Below are positions 42,673 to 50,793 of a stretch of DNA of 64,000 nt, piece after piece. The first letter of the stretch is position 1, and each line of letters starts with the position of its first letter. The translations under genes and the position numbers were made by a program. Source of the stretch: WTGJ01 sp965237765 (GTDB lineage: Bacteria; Chloroflexota; Anaerolineae; Aggregatilineales; Phototrophicaceae); contig OZ250157.1 of the NCBI GenBank assembly GCA_965237765.1, positions 310,001 to 374,000 of the forward strand. The letters run 5' to 3'. The notes under the pieces are model-generated. The model did not search any database. It had not been told where the DNA came from and saw only the letters and a program-made list of their open reading frames with translations.

Positions 42673-43910
42673 GACTATATCCAGGCCGTTATCGCCTGTC
42701 CGCCTATCCACTCTTCCTGCTCGTCTCCGGCCTGAGCGGTTTCTCCTGGTCGCTTTTTGCCACCATCGATGTGTACTATCATGCTGCCGCCGTCGGCCTC
42801 AATCCACTGCAACTCGTGCTCGTCGGCACGACGCTGGAGGTGACTGTTCTCCTCGGCGAAGCGCCAACTGGCGTATTGGCGGATTTGTACAGCCGCCGCC
42901 TATCCATCATCATCGGCTATGCGCTCTTCGGCATCGGCGTACTCGTCGAAGGCAGCTTCCCTGCCTTCGCACCCATCCTGCTGGGCAACGTGTTATGGGG
43001 CCTTGGTATCTGTTTCATAAGCGGCGCCGAGGAAGCCTGGATCGCCGACGAGTTGGACGAGGGAAGAGCGCTCCAACCGGTCTTCTTGCGCGGCACGCAA
43101 TGGAAGCAGCTGGGCGGAATGCTCGCCATACCCGTGAGCATCGCCCTCGCCAGCATCGCCATCCAAATCCCCATCATCATCTGCGGTATCTCCCAGTTGC
43201 TTCTGGCTGTCTTCCTGGCGCTGACGATGCCCGAGCGCGGCTTTCAACCCGCCAAACGCGGCGAACGGCAACCGCTGCGCCAATTGCGCGCTGGCCTCTC
43301 ACTCGTGCGCGGGCGCTACGTATTGCTCCTGGTCATGGGCATCGCTTTGTTTTATGGAATGTACAGCGAAGGCCTTGATCGCCTATGGACGAAGCATCTG
43401 CTCGATCATTTCACCTTGCCGACGCTAGGCACGTTTCCCATCATCATCTGGTGGGGGATACTGCGCGGCGTCAGCTCATTGTTGGCGATCTTGCTGGCGG
43501 AATACACGCGGCGGCGGCCGCAAATGGGGAACGGCGCGCGCGGCATCTGGCTCCTGCTCAGCATCACGGCCGGCATCAGCCTCAGTATGCTGTTCTACGC
43601 CAACATCCGCTGGTTGGGGCTGGCGCTGCTGGCCTATATCTGCATCGAGGCGCTGCGCACCCTCTATAAGCCGCTCTTCTTCGCCTGGGTGAATGGCTTC
43701 CTGAAATCAGAGGTGCGCGCCACGGTCATCTCGCTCATCTCGCAAGTGGACGCGGTCGGGCAAATCGCCGGCGGCCCGCTGATTGGCTACGCGGGTTTGC
43801 GCTGGTCTACGCGGCTGGCGATCAGCTGCAGCGCGCTCCTGCTCACGCCGGCAATCTGGCTCTACGCGCGCATCGGTCGCCAGGAAACGAGCGTACACTC
43901 GGATAGCTGA
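42669..43910 (+). CDS. Major facilitator superfamily transporter with a non-canonical start
   Basis: The MFS protein has about 12 hydrophobic segments. From the first good start (GTG 42771) it would lack helix 1, yet the upstream frame encodes a typical one (YPLFLLVSGLSGFSWSLFA). That frame runs back to a stop at 42621 and contains no ATG, GTG or TTG; only CTG 42669 lies suitably, overlapping the ppk stop (CTGA). I annotate CTG as the start (413 residues). A lost base or a coupled restart is the alternative. The motif GEAPTGVLADLYSRR is the loop 2-3 MFS signature. The substrate is unknown. Confidence 0.7.
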   Translation: MRLYPGRYRLSAYPLFLLVSGLSGFSWSLFATIDVYYHAAAVGLNPLQLVLVGTTLEVTVLLGEAPTGVLADLYSRRLSIIIGYALFGIGVLVEGSFPAFAPILLGNVLWGLGICFISGAEEAWIADELDEGRALQPVFLRGTQWKQLGGMLAIPVSIALASIAIQIPIIICGISQLLLAVFLALTMPERGFQPAKRGERQPLRQLRAGLSLVRGRYVLLLVMGIALFYGMYSEGLDRLWTKHLLDHFTLPTLGTFPIIIWWGILRGVSSLLAILLAEYTRRRPQMGNGARGIWLLLSITAGISLSMLFYANIRWLGLALLAYICIEALRTLYKPLFFAWVNGFLKSEVRATVISLISQVDAVGQIAGGPLIGYAGLRWSTRLAISCSALLLTPAIWLYARIGRQETSVHSDS

Positions 43911-44130
43911 TGCGCAAACCACGCTCACTCGCCCACATTGGCGCCGGCTTAATGATCTGTTGCAGAAACAATTTGATATAATATCTGTATGTAAGTAAAA
44001 AACTCGGGCTGTCATGATCGATTGGGTAGGAGGGTAAATTATGGAGTCTCCAAACAAAAACAAACATTTTCCTCTACTCGGGCTCGCAGCCCTGTTGCTA
44101 CTTTTCATCACCATGGCTCCGGTCGCCGCA
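43871..44130 (+). repeat. Duplicated segment, copy 1 (MFS tail, promoter, signal-peptide codons)
   Basis: This 260-base segment recurs at 45539-45797. It covers the last 40 bases of the MFS gene, the intergenic promoter and the first 30 codons of the secreted protein gene. By eye about nine in ten positions match. The offset between the copies is 1,667-1,668 bases, so the repeat marks a tandem duplication unit. Confidence 0.85.
43974..43982 (+). promoter_or_regulatory. Extended -10 promoter of the first secreted protein gene
   Basis: TGATATAAT is a perfect extended -10 (TGnTATAAT). No good -35 is seen. The leader is about 50 bases and ends with TAGGAGGG six bases before ATG 44041. The same arrangement recurs at 45641-45649. 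Confidence 0.6.
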
Positions 44131-45471
44131 CAGGCTCCGGTACAGATTGCGTTGTTATCGGTTACCGTGAGCGATACCGGCAACGTCAGCTGGAATTCTG
44201 TGCCTGGGATATCACGATACGCGCTTGGCTACTTCGTGGGGTGCAGGGGGCCCCGCGTAGAATGGGGAGCCAGCGGCATAAACCAGTTCCAGGTCCCCGA
44301 TTATGACCCCGCTTTACACCTCTATTTCTGGATCGAGGCCTTCGGCGAAATTGACGGAAGAGAGCGCCTGATCGGGCAGGGAAATGTCAGCAACGATGGC
44401 AGCTGCTGGATCCCGCCCGAACCTGAGACACAGCCCGAACCCGGGAACACGAGCACCATCCAGAATATTGCTGTCCGTTTCAGCCTCGACGTCACCCGAG
44501 GGGAGGTTGCCTGGCGGTTTATCCCGTCGGTGTATTTATACCAATTCTCCTACAGCAGGTGCGGAGGTCCCTGGGTATTGGGAGGAATCCGCAGCGTGCT
44601 AGGCGGAGAAGGACGCGGTACCCGACAATATGTCCCCGACTATGACCCCAATGTGCGCTATGACTTTAGGGTCAGGGGCTTCACAGAACAAAATGGACAG
44701 TACACCGTGGTTGGCGAAGGTTTTGGCAATAACGGTCGCGAGTGCGGCACCTCCCCGCCACCACAACCCGCAGCGCCAGCACCATCCGGTCCCGTTATCG
44801 CACCGATTTCCGTTCTCTTAAACCACCAGAACGGGCAAGTGACCTGGGGACCCCTAAATGATACAACAAATGATACAACAACGAGTTTCGTAGTATATTA
44901 CGCCGCCTGCCGGGCCTCCCGGGTAACTTGGCCAGCCGGCATATCACGCTCCTTCCAAATACCCGATTATCAGTCCAACGTACGCTACGACGTCAGAGTC
45001 GATGCCTTTGAAGGGGGGAAGGACCTGGCAGGTTATGGTGTGGCCAGTAACAATATTACGTGCGACTCCCCCAACACGCCGGACCCGATATATGAGGCGC
45101 CCCCCTCCAACGCGCCCGGCACGATCACGCTGACTGAGAGAAACGGGACCGTCGCACGTCACATCGGCAGCTCCCTCGTCGTTCACACTTCCTCCGGCAC
45201 CATCAATGCCAGGGACAACACCAGGGGCGCCTCTCTTTCCGCACCCGGCAATTGCGTCGCCGGCCAAACCATCGCCTCCAGCGATTCGCTGGTGATCTCC
45301 TGCACCGCCGACGGTCTATTCAAGGTGCTGCAGGTGCACCCGCAACATCCTCAGGACGGCCGGCGTGACATCCTCGTCTTCAATTCCTCAATCACCTATT
45401 GCTACCGCGCCTACGAATACCTGGAGACCGGCGCGATCGAGGTCTTTTACAGCCAGTGCGATCACGATTAG
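44041..45471 (+). CDS. Secreted Cys-rich repeat protein, tandem paralogue 1
   Basis: The 476-residue protein has a signal peptide (about 1-31) and three related beta-rich repeats of about 90-100 residues, each ending near Y.V.Y and DYDP/DYQS-NVRYD...RV. Each repeat holds one Cys near its middle (VGCRGPR, SRCGGPW, AACRASR) and one at its end (GSCW, RECG, ITCD), so each may have its own disulfide. A C-terminal about 110-residue domain follows, with four Cys (GNCVAGQ, ISCTADG, YCYR, SQCD). The repeats look FN3-like, but no family is recognised. A surface-exposed role is inferred. Confidence 0.7.
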   Translation: MESPNKNKHFPLLGLAALLLLFITMAPVAAQAPVQIALLSVTVSDTGNVSWNSVPGISRYALGYFVGCRGPRVEWGASGINQFQVPDYDPALHLYFWIEAFGEIDGRERLIGQGNVSNDGSCWIPPEPETQPEPGNTSTIQNIAVRFSLDVTRGEVAWRFIPSVYLYQFSYSRCGGPWVLGGIRSVLGGEGRGTRQYVPDYDPNVRYDFRVRGFTEQNGQYTVVGEGFGNNGRECGTSPPPQPAAPAPSGPVIAPISVLLNHQNGQVTWGPLNDTTNDTTTSFVVYYAACRASRVTWPAGISRSFQIPDYQSNVRYDVRVDAFEGGKDLAGYGVASNNITCDSPNTPDPIYEAPPSNAPGTITLTERNGTVARHIGSSLVVHTSSGTINARDNTRGASLSAPGNCVAGQTIASSDSLVISCTADGLFKVLQVHPQHPQDGRRDILVFNSSITYCYRAYEYLETGAIEVFYSQCDHD

Positions 45472-45494
45472 CAATTGCCAAGCGGCTCACCTTT

Positions 45495-45526
45495 CCCGGC
45501 GCGCCTTCCTGTGCGCCGGGTTTTTT
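45495..45526 (+). terminator. Intrinsic terminator after paralogue 1
   Basis: CCCGGCGC (45495-45502) pairs with GCGCCGGG (45513-45520) over a 10-base loop, followed directly by six T. Confidence 0.92.
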
Positions 45527-45538
45527 GCCCTTCACTGG

Positions 45539-45797
45539 CATCGGACGCCAGGAAACGCGCGGATCTCAGGGTAGCTGAAGCGCAAACCACGCTCACTCGC
45601 CCACATTGGCGCTGGCCTAATGATTTTTGCAGAAATAATTTGATATAATTTCTGTATGTAAGTTAAATATTCGGGCTGTCATTATCGATTAGGTAGGAGG
45701 GTAAATTATGGAGTCTCCAAACAAAAACAAACGGTGTCCTCTACTCGGGCTCGCAGCCCTGTTGCTACTTTTCATCACCATGGCTCCGGTCGCCGCT
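45539..45797 (+). repeat. Duplicated segment, copy 2
   Basis: Near-copy of 43871-44130. Its first 40 bases resemble the 3' end of the MFS gene but lie 1.6 kb away from it, so they are a remnant carried along by the tandem duplication. The rest is promoter, leader and signal-peptide codons of paralogue 2. Confidence 0.85.
45641..45649 (+). promoter_or_regulatory. Extended -10 promoter of the second secreted protein gene
   Basis: TGATATAAT, identical to the box of copy 1, with the same TAGGAGGG ribosome site six bases before ATG 45708. Confidence 0.6.
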
Positions 45798-46907
45798 ACC
45801 TTCCCTTTGTTTGAGCTAGATCAGGATAACCAAAATCCTCGGGGGCATATACAGGTTTCCCTGGACCATGCGACCGGATTATTCATCTGGCGGCCTTACA
45901 TCGGCGCATCCAGATATCAAATCCGTTACAGAAAGTGCAACGATTACACACAAGATGTGTTTCTGGATGGACAAGCGCATAGCTCCTACCAAATCCCCGG
46001 CTACGATAACGAGGTGCGCGTTACCATCCACGTCTTCGCCTTTGGCATTGACGATTACACTGGGCAGGAAAGGAAACTCAATTCCGGTCATGTCAGTAAC
46101 AATCTCTATTGCAATTGGTCGCCAGATGCACCAGATTATGCTGACAGAATAGGCTCCACAACTCCAACTCCCGTGCCTCCGCCCGACCCCGCGAATACCC
46201 CAGCTCCCTGGAACCCGCCGGGTAAAACAACACTCAATGATTTGTTCGCTCCCCGGGGGGTGTCTGTTCGCCTAAACAACGAGACCGGGAGAGTTGACTG
46301 GGGAGCCGTCACGGGCGCGACAAGATACGAAATTTCCTACAACGGATGCAGGATGCCTCGGCTGGTGTTGCAGGCTTTCGGGTTACATTACTTTGAAATC
46401 CCCGGCTATGAGTCATCTGTTCGCTACGATGTGCGAATCGATGTTTATGATGGGCAGCAAACTCTGCTTGGCTATGGAACCGCCAGTAATCAACGCTACT
46501 GCGGAAACACCTCAGGAAACACTCCAAGCCAACAGCAACGTTCGGTACAAACCCGATCATCCCAACTGGTGCAGAAAAATATGATCGTCTCTCCTCACGC
46601 TGGCAGCTCACTGGTCGTCTTCGTAGACGCAGGGCAAATCCATGCCCAGGACAACATCAGGGGAAGCTCATTGTCTGCACCCGGGAGCTGCTCTCCCGGC
46701 CAGTCGCTCGCCGCCAACGATTCGCTCATGATTTCCTGTACATCCGACGGTCATTTCATCGTGCTCCAGGTACACCCTCAGCATCCAGCAGATAAGCGCC
46801 GCGATCTCGTCGTCTTCAATTCCTCGCTGACCTATTGCTACCGCGCCTACGAATACACCGAAACCGGCGCCATTGAAGTGTTCTACAGCCTGTGCGGGGA
46901 CAATTGA
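45708..46907 (+). CDS. Secreted Cys-rich repeat protein, tandem paralogue 2
   Basis: The 399-residue paralogue of the preceding gene has an almost identical signal peptide, two rather than three beta-rich repeats (Cys pairs RKCNDYT/LYCNW and NGCRMPR/RYCGN), a Pro-rich linker, and the same C-terminal domain. That domain is highly conserved between the two (the YCYRAYEY core matches exactly, and LQVHPQHP and VFNSS recur). The repeats themselves have diverged strongly. Flanking terminators make each gene a separate unit with its own copy of the promoter. Confidence 0.7.
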   Translation: MESPNKNKRCPLLGLAALLLLFITMAPVAATFPLFELDQDNQNPRGHIQVSLDHATGLFIWRPYIGASRYQIRYRKCNDYTQDVFLDGQAHSSYQIPGYDNEVRVTIHVFAFGIDDYTGQERKLNSGHVSNNLYCNWSPDAPDYADRIGSTTPTPVPPPDPANTPAPWNPPGKTTLNDLFAPRGVSVRLNNETGRVDWGAVTGATRYEISYNGCRMPRLVLQAFGLHYFEIPGYESSVRYDVRIDVYDGQQTLLGYGTASNQRYCGNTSGNTPSQQQRSVQTRSSQLVQKNMIVSPHAGSSLVVFVDAGQIHAQDNIRGSSLSAPGSCSPGQSLAANDSLMISCTSDGHFIVLQVHPQHPADKRRDLVVFNSSLTYCYRAYEYTETGAIEVFYSLCGDN

Positions 46908-46960
46908 ACTCGAAGTCTACAACAAAAGTTGCAAACAGTAATTTCCCTGTAACACACCTT

Positions 46961-46992
46961 CCCGGCTCGCTACCCAGCGGGCCGGGTTTCTT
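46961..46992 (+). terminator. Intrinsic terminator after paralogue 2
   Basis: CCCGGC (46961-46966) with GCCGGG (46981-46986), and inside them CGCT with AGCG over ACCC, followed by TTTCTTG. Outer ACACA/TGTGT pairing may lengthen the stem. Confidence 0.8.
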
Positions 46993-47018
46993 GTGTTTTA
47001 TAAATATCGGCTACTAAA

Positions 47019-48005
47019 ATGGCTCCCCATATGACAACAGAAGAGCGAACCGCATTAGCGGCCTTTGGAATAACGAACGCGAGGCTACATACCCTACCTT
47101 CCATCAGCAACCGCATCTGGCAGGCCCGGGCTGGCGAGGAACGCTTCGTCCTGCGCATCGCGCCGGCGGCCCAGTGTTCGGCCGAACGGCTCGATACAGA
47201 ATTCCGCTGGCTGCTGGCCATTAACGAAGAGACAGACCTGTGCGTGCCGCTGCCCCTGCCGACGCTCACGGGCGTTAACCACGCGCGAACGAGCGCGGGC
47301 AATTGCGCTTCGCTATTTCGCTGGCTGCCCGGTGAAACGCTCACAACAGCGGATTTAGATACCAATACACTGAATGAGATTGGCGGATTCGTCTCGCAAC
47401 TACATACACACTCCGCGAATTTCCGGCTAGCTCCACCCCTTTCGCCTGTCAGCATGCTAGCCAATGATCTCTTCGGTCCGAATTCCCCCTATCTTTCGAT
47501 GGATTCAACCATCCCAGATTCCATCCTATCCGAAAAAACGAGCAAGGTCATTGCCGCAGTCGCTGATCGCTTCCACTCACACCTTTCGCCTCTGGACAAC
47601 GACGCTACAGCAACCGGGATGATCCATGGCGATTTAGTAGCCAAAAATTGGCTACGTGGTCCAGCCGGGCTGGCACTGATCGATTTTGACCATTGCGGTT
47701 GGGGTTATTTCGTCTACGACCTCGCCGCCCTTTGCATCCAGCTGCTCGATGAGGCAGCATTCCCGCGCCTCCGTGCCGCCCTCCTGGCCGGATACGCCGG
47801 CCAGCGCGCCTTGCCCGAAGACGCCGACGACCTATTGGATATTAGCATCGTAGCCCGCTACGCCGCCTCCTGCCTCTGGATGGCACGTGAGAGCCGCAAT
47901 CCCTCATTTGCGGCCAAAGCGCGCGCCGCCATCTCTTTCCGCACCGAGCAAATGCGGCGATACCTGGATAGCGGCCGCTTGCCAAGCCGCGGCCAGTTGT
48001 TCTAG
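47019..48005 (+). CDS. Aminoglycoside phosphotransferase-like kinase
   Basis: A 328-residue APH/choline-kinase-fold protein. The catalytic loop is MIHGDLVAKNWLRG, with the base Asp, and the metal-binding motif is ALIDFDHCGWGYFVYDLA. Such proteins phosphorylate aminoglycosides, homoserine, choline or other small metabolites; the substrate is not apparent. It starts 12 bases after a TACTAA hexamer, so the leader is short. Confidence 0.8.
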   Translation: MAPHMTTEERTALAAFGITNARLHTLPSISNRIWQARAGEERFVLRIAPAAQCSAERLDTEFRWLLAINEETDLCVPLPLPTLTGVNHARTSAGNCASLFRWLPGETLTTADLDTNTLNEIGGFVSQLHTHSANFRLAPPLSPVSMLANDLFGPNSPYLSMDSTIPDSILSEKTSKVIAAVADRFHSHLSPLDNDATATGMIHGDLVAKNWLRGPAGLALIDFDHCGWGYFVYDLAALCIQLLDEAAFPRLRAALLAGYAGQRALPEDADDLLDISIVARYAASCLWMARESRNPSFAAKARAAISFRTEQMRRYLDSGRLPSRGQLF

Positions 48006-48030
48006 CCCAGCGCGACCGCTACCGCCGCGC

Positions 48031-48873
48031 TCAACCGCCCCGGGCCGACAACCATTCTCGCAAGGTCTGGAAGAAAGCCTCTTCTTCCTCAATATAGGGG
48101 AAGTGTCCGCTGCGCTCGAAGACCACAAAATCAGAATTCAGCATGACGTCGTGCATGCGCTGACCCTGCTCGGCAGGTGTGATCCAGTCATCAGCGCCGC
48201 TGATGATGAGCGTGGGCACCTCGATATTTGGCAGGGCGGCCATCGTGTTGAAATTCGGCATGCAATGCTCGCTGCAATGATTCCAGGCAGGAGCGCTGAA
48301 TTGCACATTGGCCATCACGAAATTGACAGCTTCTTCGTGTTCCTCCGGATTGTGAAAATAGAGCGGGCCGATGCGCTTCATGATATTGCCGAAATCTTCA
48401 TCGCGGGCCAATGGGTCGGGCGCAAAAGCCTCTTCCACGCCAGCCACAGCGTCGGGCGTTTTCGCGCGCGCCTCCGCATTGGCCTGGATGATATCCGGAT
48501 AATCCAGCGCTGGCGCCGTACACAATAAGACGAGACCATCGAGCCGCTCCGGATAACGTGCCGCGTATTCCTGCCCCAAAAAGCCGCCGTAAGAATGACC
48601 CAATAACGATATGGTTTCATACCCCAGATGTGCCCGCAGAGCATCCGCATCCGCTGCCCAGGTGTCATGAGTGACGCCTTCCCACTCGATCGGCCGCGAA
48701 CGGCCATTGCCGCGGTGGTCATACAATATCAAGGTCCATTGATCGGCCATTTGCTCGAACCAGGGGAGGAAATAAGTGTGGTCACAGCCCAAACCACCAT
48801 GCATCAACATCAATGGTGGTCCACTGCCGATGGTCCGATAAAACAATTTAACTCCATTCACTTCTGCGTACAT
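48031..48873 (-). CDS. Alpha/beta hydrolase, tandem copy 1
   Basis: The 280-residue hydrolase has a LMLMHGGLGCDHTYFLPW oxyanion region, an LYDHRGNGRSRP segment, and the nucleophile elbow SLLGHSYGGFLGQEYA (Ser). The late Asp and His lie in SGADDWITPAEQG and SGHFPYIEEEE. It resembles proline iminopeptidase and haloalkane dehalogenase relatives; the substrate is unknown. It lies 62 bases downstream of a close paralogue on the same strand. Confidence 0.85.
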   Translation of the reverse strand: MYAEVNGVKLFYRTIGSGPPLMLMHGGLGCDHTYFLPWFEQMADQWTLILYDHRGNGRSRPIEWEGVTHDTWAADADALRAHLGYETISLLGHSYGGFLGQEYAARYPERLDGLVLLCTAPALDYPDIIQANAEARAKTPDAVAGVEEAFAPDPLARDEDFGNIMKRIGPLYFHNPEEHEEAVNFVMANVQFSAPAWNHCSEHCMPNFNTMAALPNIEVPTLIISGADDWITPAEQGQRMHDVMLNSDFVVFERSGHFPYIEEEEAFFQTLREWLSARGG

Positions 48874-48935
48874 CCTAAACCCTCCCTATTCACACCGAGC
48901 TAACATTCAACGTCTGCTTAATTTTCAAATCCATA

Positions 48936-49778
48936 TCATTGGCTGTACTGAGATAACCATTCTCGTAGCGTCTTAAAGAACAACTCTCGTTCCTCAATAT
49001 TGGGAACATGCCCGCTTTTCTCGAAAATCACAAACTCGGAGTTTGGCATTGCATCGTGGATACGTTTCCCTTGCTCCGCCGGTGTAATCCAATCATCCAC
49101 CCCACTAAGGATCAGCGTCGGCACTTCAATCTTCGGCAGCTCATCCATCACGTTGAATTCCGGCAAACAAACATTACTACAGTGGTTCCATGCCGCCGCG
49201 CTGCAAACCGTATCTTCCAAGAACGAACTGACGTAGTCGGCAAACTCGTCCGGTCGATGAAAATACAATGGCGCCAACGCCTTTAAAATTCTCTTAAATT
49301 CTGCATCCTCTGCCACCGGCTCTTCCGCAAGCGCTTTATCCACCGCTGCGATTACCTCCGGAGTTTTCGCCCGTGCCTTTGCATTGGCGTTGATGATATC
49401 TGTGTAATCCCACGCAGGCGCCGTACACAGCAATATCAGAGAGTCGAGCCGTTCCTGATAGCGAGCGGCATATTCCTGCGCCAAAAAACCACCATAGGAA
49501 TGTCCCAGCAGTGACATTTTCTCATAACCCAGATACTCCCGTAACGCATCCGCGTCCGCAGCCCAGGTTTCGTGTGTAACGCCTTCCCATTCAATCGGCC
49601 GCGACAGGCCATTGCCACGGTGGTCGTAAAGAATCAAGGTCCATTGATCGGCAATATCTAAGAACTGGGGTAAGTAGGAAGAATGGTCGGCTCCCAAGCC
49701 GCCATGCATCAACATCAGTGGTGGCCCACTGCCAATCGTTTTGTAAAACAACTTCACTCCATTAACTTCTGCGTACAT
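48936..49778 (-). CDS. Alpha/beta hydrolase, tandem copy 2
   Basis: The 280-residue paralogue of the next gene downstream on the minus strand shares its MYAEVNGVKLFY start, SLLGHSYGGFLAQEYA elbow and SGVDDWITPAEQG. Identity looks high throughout, but third positions differ and this copy is visibly more A+T-rich. That suggests either an old duplication or arrival of a diverged copy. ATG 49778 matches the paralogue's start; the frame extends further upstream without similarity. Confidence 0.85.
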   Translation of the reverse strand: MYAEVNGVKLFYKTIGSGPPLMLMHGGLGADHSSYLPQFLDIADQWTLILYDHRGNGLSRPIEWEGVTHETWAADADALREYLGYEKMSLLGHSYGGFLAQEYAARYQERLDSLILLCTAPAWDYTDIINANAKARAKTPEVIAAVDKALAEEPVAEDAEFKRILKALAPLYFHRPDEFADYVSSFLEDTVCSAAAWNHCSNVCLPEFNVMDELPKIEVPTLILSGVDDWITPAEQGKRIHDAMPNSEFVIFEKSGHVPNIEERELFFKTLREWLSQYSQ

Positions 49779-49795
49779 CTCACGTCTCCTATTGC

Positions 49796-49801
49796 TATAA
49801 T
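49796..49801 (+). promoter_or_regulatory. -10 box of a leaderless promoter
   Basis: TATAAT lies exactly seven bases before ATG 49808 counting from its end, so the A of ATG would be +1. No Shine-Dalgarno sequence lies between. The box is in the divergent gap next to the hydrolase start. Confidence 0.5.
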
Positions 49802-49807
49802 TGGCGC

Positions 49808-49966
49808 ATGCAGCCAACCGAGCCACGCCTTGATGACGCGAGCAATCGTTTCACCCCGGCCGAGCGTGCCCAGCTACGCCAACTGCTCATCTACCTCGCA
49901 GCTATCGTCACCTTTATCATCCTGGCCAGCCTAGCTGTAGGCCTGTTCTTGAATCTTAGCAACTAA
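49808..49966 (+). CDS. Small single-pass membrane protein, 52 residues
   Basis: ATG 49808 to TAA 49964-49966 encodes a polar N-terminal half (about 1-22) with helical Ala/Arg/Gln pattern AERAQLRQLL and one membrane helix (about 27-50, YLAAIVTFIILASLAVGLFL). It is probably expressed from a leaderless transcript. No family is recognised. Its stop overlaps the stop of the convergent phospholipase-like gene. Its size would let it escape ordinary gene calling. Confidence 0.65.
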   Translation: MQPTEPRLDDASNRFTPAERAQLRQLLIYLAAIVTFIILASLAVGLFLNLSN

Positions 49967-50739
49967 TCCCCACCTGCACCAAAATCCGCGCTCTCCCGCC
50001 AATACGCCAACAATTGCGAACGCGCCTCGTCATGCAGCTGCGCCTCAATTTCGGCCAGCAATTCGCGCGGTACGTTCAACCAGAGGCACTCTTGCATCCG
50101 CTGCGCTTCATCCAGGAAGGCGCGCATGGCCGTCGGCTCCTGCCCGATGCGCGCGCCAAACACCGTCAGCGTTTCGCTTTGCCCATGGGGCGGCAATTGC
50201 TGAGCGATTCGATCGCGCCAATTCCGCAACGCTTCATCAGTAAAAAAGGGCAGCCAACCATTCGGCGCCGCTGCCCGCAAACGAGCCGCGCAAGTATTAC
50301 CCAACCGCCACCAATCTCGCTCGTCCATCCAGCTCAGCAAGTAATGTAGGACACGAAATCGTTCCTGGCGCGTTTCGCCGGCCCGCCATTCCTTTTCGGC
50401 GAAATGGGGCCGCAACATTCGCGTCGTCCAACATTCATCCACCGCTAGATGAGCGACATAAGCGGCGATGAATGCGCGATGAGCACCATCCCGTGGCTGC
50501 CATAGCTGTGGGTGCGTGCGCAACATCGCTCGCCAGGGCCGTTCGGTCAGCGGCCGTTCGTAGCGATAAAAATGCGTATCCTGCCGTTCGCTCCCAATAT
50601 CGATCCGGCCATCCGCCGCCACGCTGCCGAGTAGGAATGCCGACTCTTCGCGACGCAGCTCCGCGCACAGCCCTGCAGGCACGCCCTCATCTTGCAACAA
50701 CCTTTGGGCGATATCCAAATGCGTAAACGGTGTCGGCAT
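49963..50739 (-). CDS. Zinc-dependent phospholipase C-like protein
   Basis: The 258-residue, helix-rich protein opens MPTPFTHLDIAQRLLQD and has FLLGSVAADGRI, DTHFYRY and AYVAHLAVDECWTTRM, the spaced His/Asp pattern of PF00882 (zinc-dependent phospholipase C). No signal peptide is evident, so it may act in the cytoplasm, and it may not be a true phospholipase. The metal ligands His7, Asp and His in DTHF and the AHLAVDE pair all seem present. Confidence 0.7.
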   Translation of the reverse strand: MPTPFTHLDIAQRLLQDEGVPAGLCAELRREESAFLLGSVAADGRIDIGSERQDTHFYRYERPLTERPWRAMLRTHPQLWQPRDGAHRAFIAAYVAHLAVDECWTTRMLRPHFAEKEWRAGETRQERFRVLHYLLSWMDERDWWRLGNTCAARLRAAAPNGWLPFFTDEALRNWRDRIAQQLPPHGQSETLTVFGARIGQEPTAMRAFLDEAQRMQECLWLNVPRELLAEIEAQLHDEARSQLLAYWRESADFGAGGD

Positions 50740-50793
50740 GGTGTAATTTAGTGCCTTGAGCTCGCGTCCATCATAGACAAAATGGAGTAGTAT

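Noticed and set aside
42771..43910. MFS gene starting at GTG 42771
   Set aside because: That start removes helix 1, which is encoded immediately upstream in the same frame.
45539..45580. A truncated pseudogene of the MFS transporter
   Set aside because: Only about 40 bases of the MFS tail are present, as part of a tandem duplication of the neighbouring unit; it is a remnant rather than a gene.
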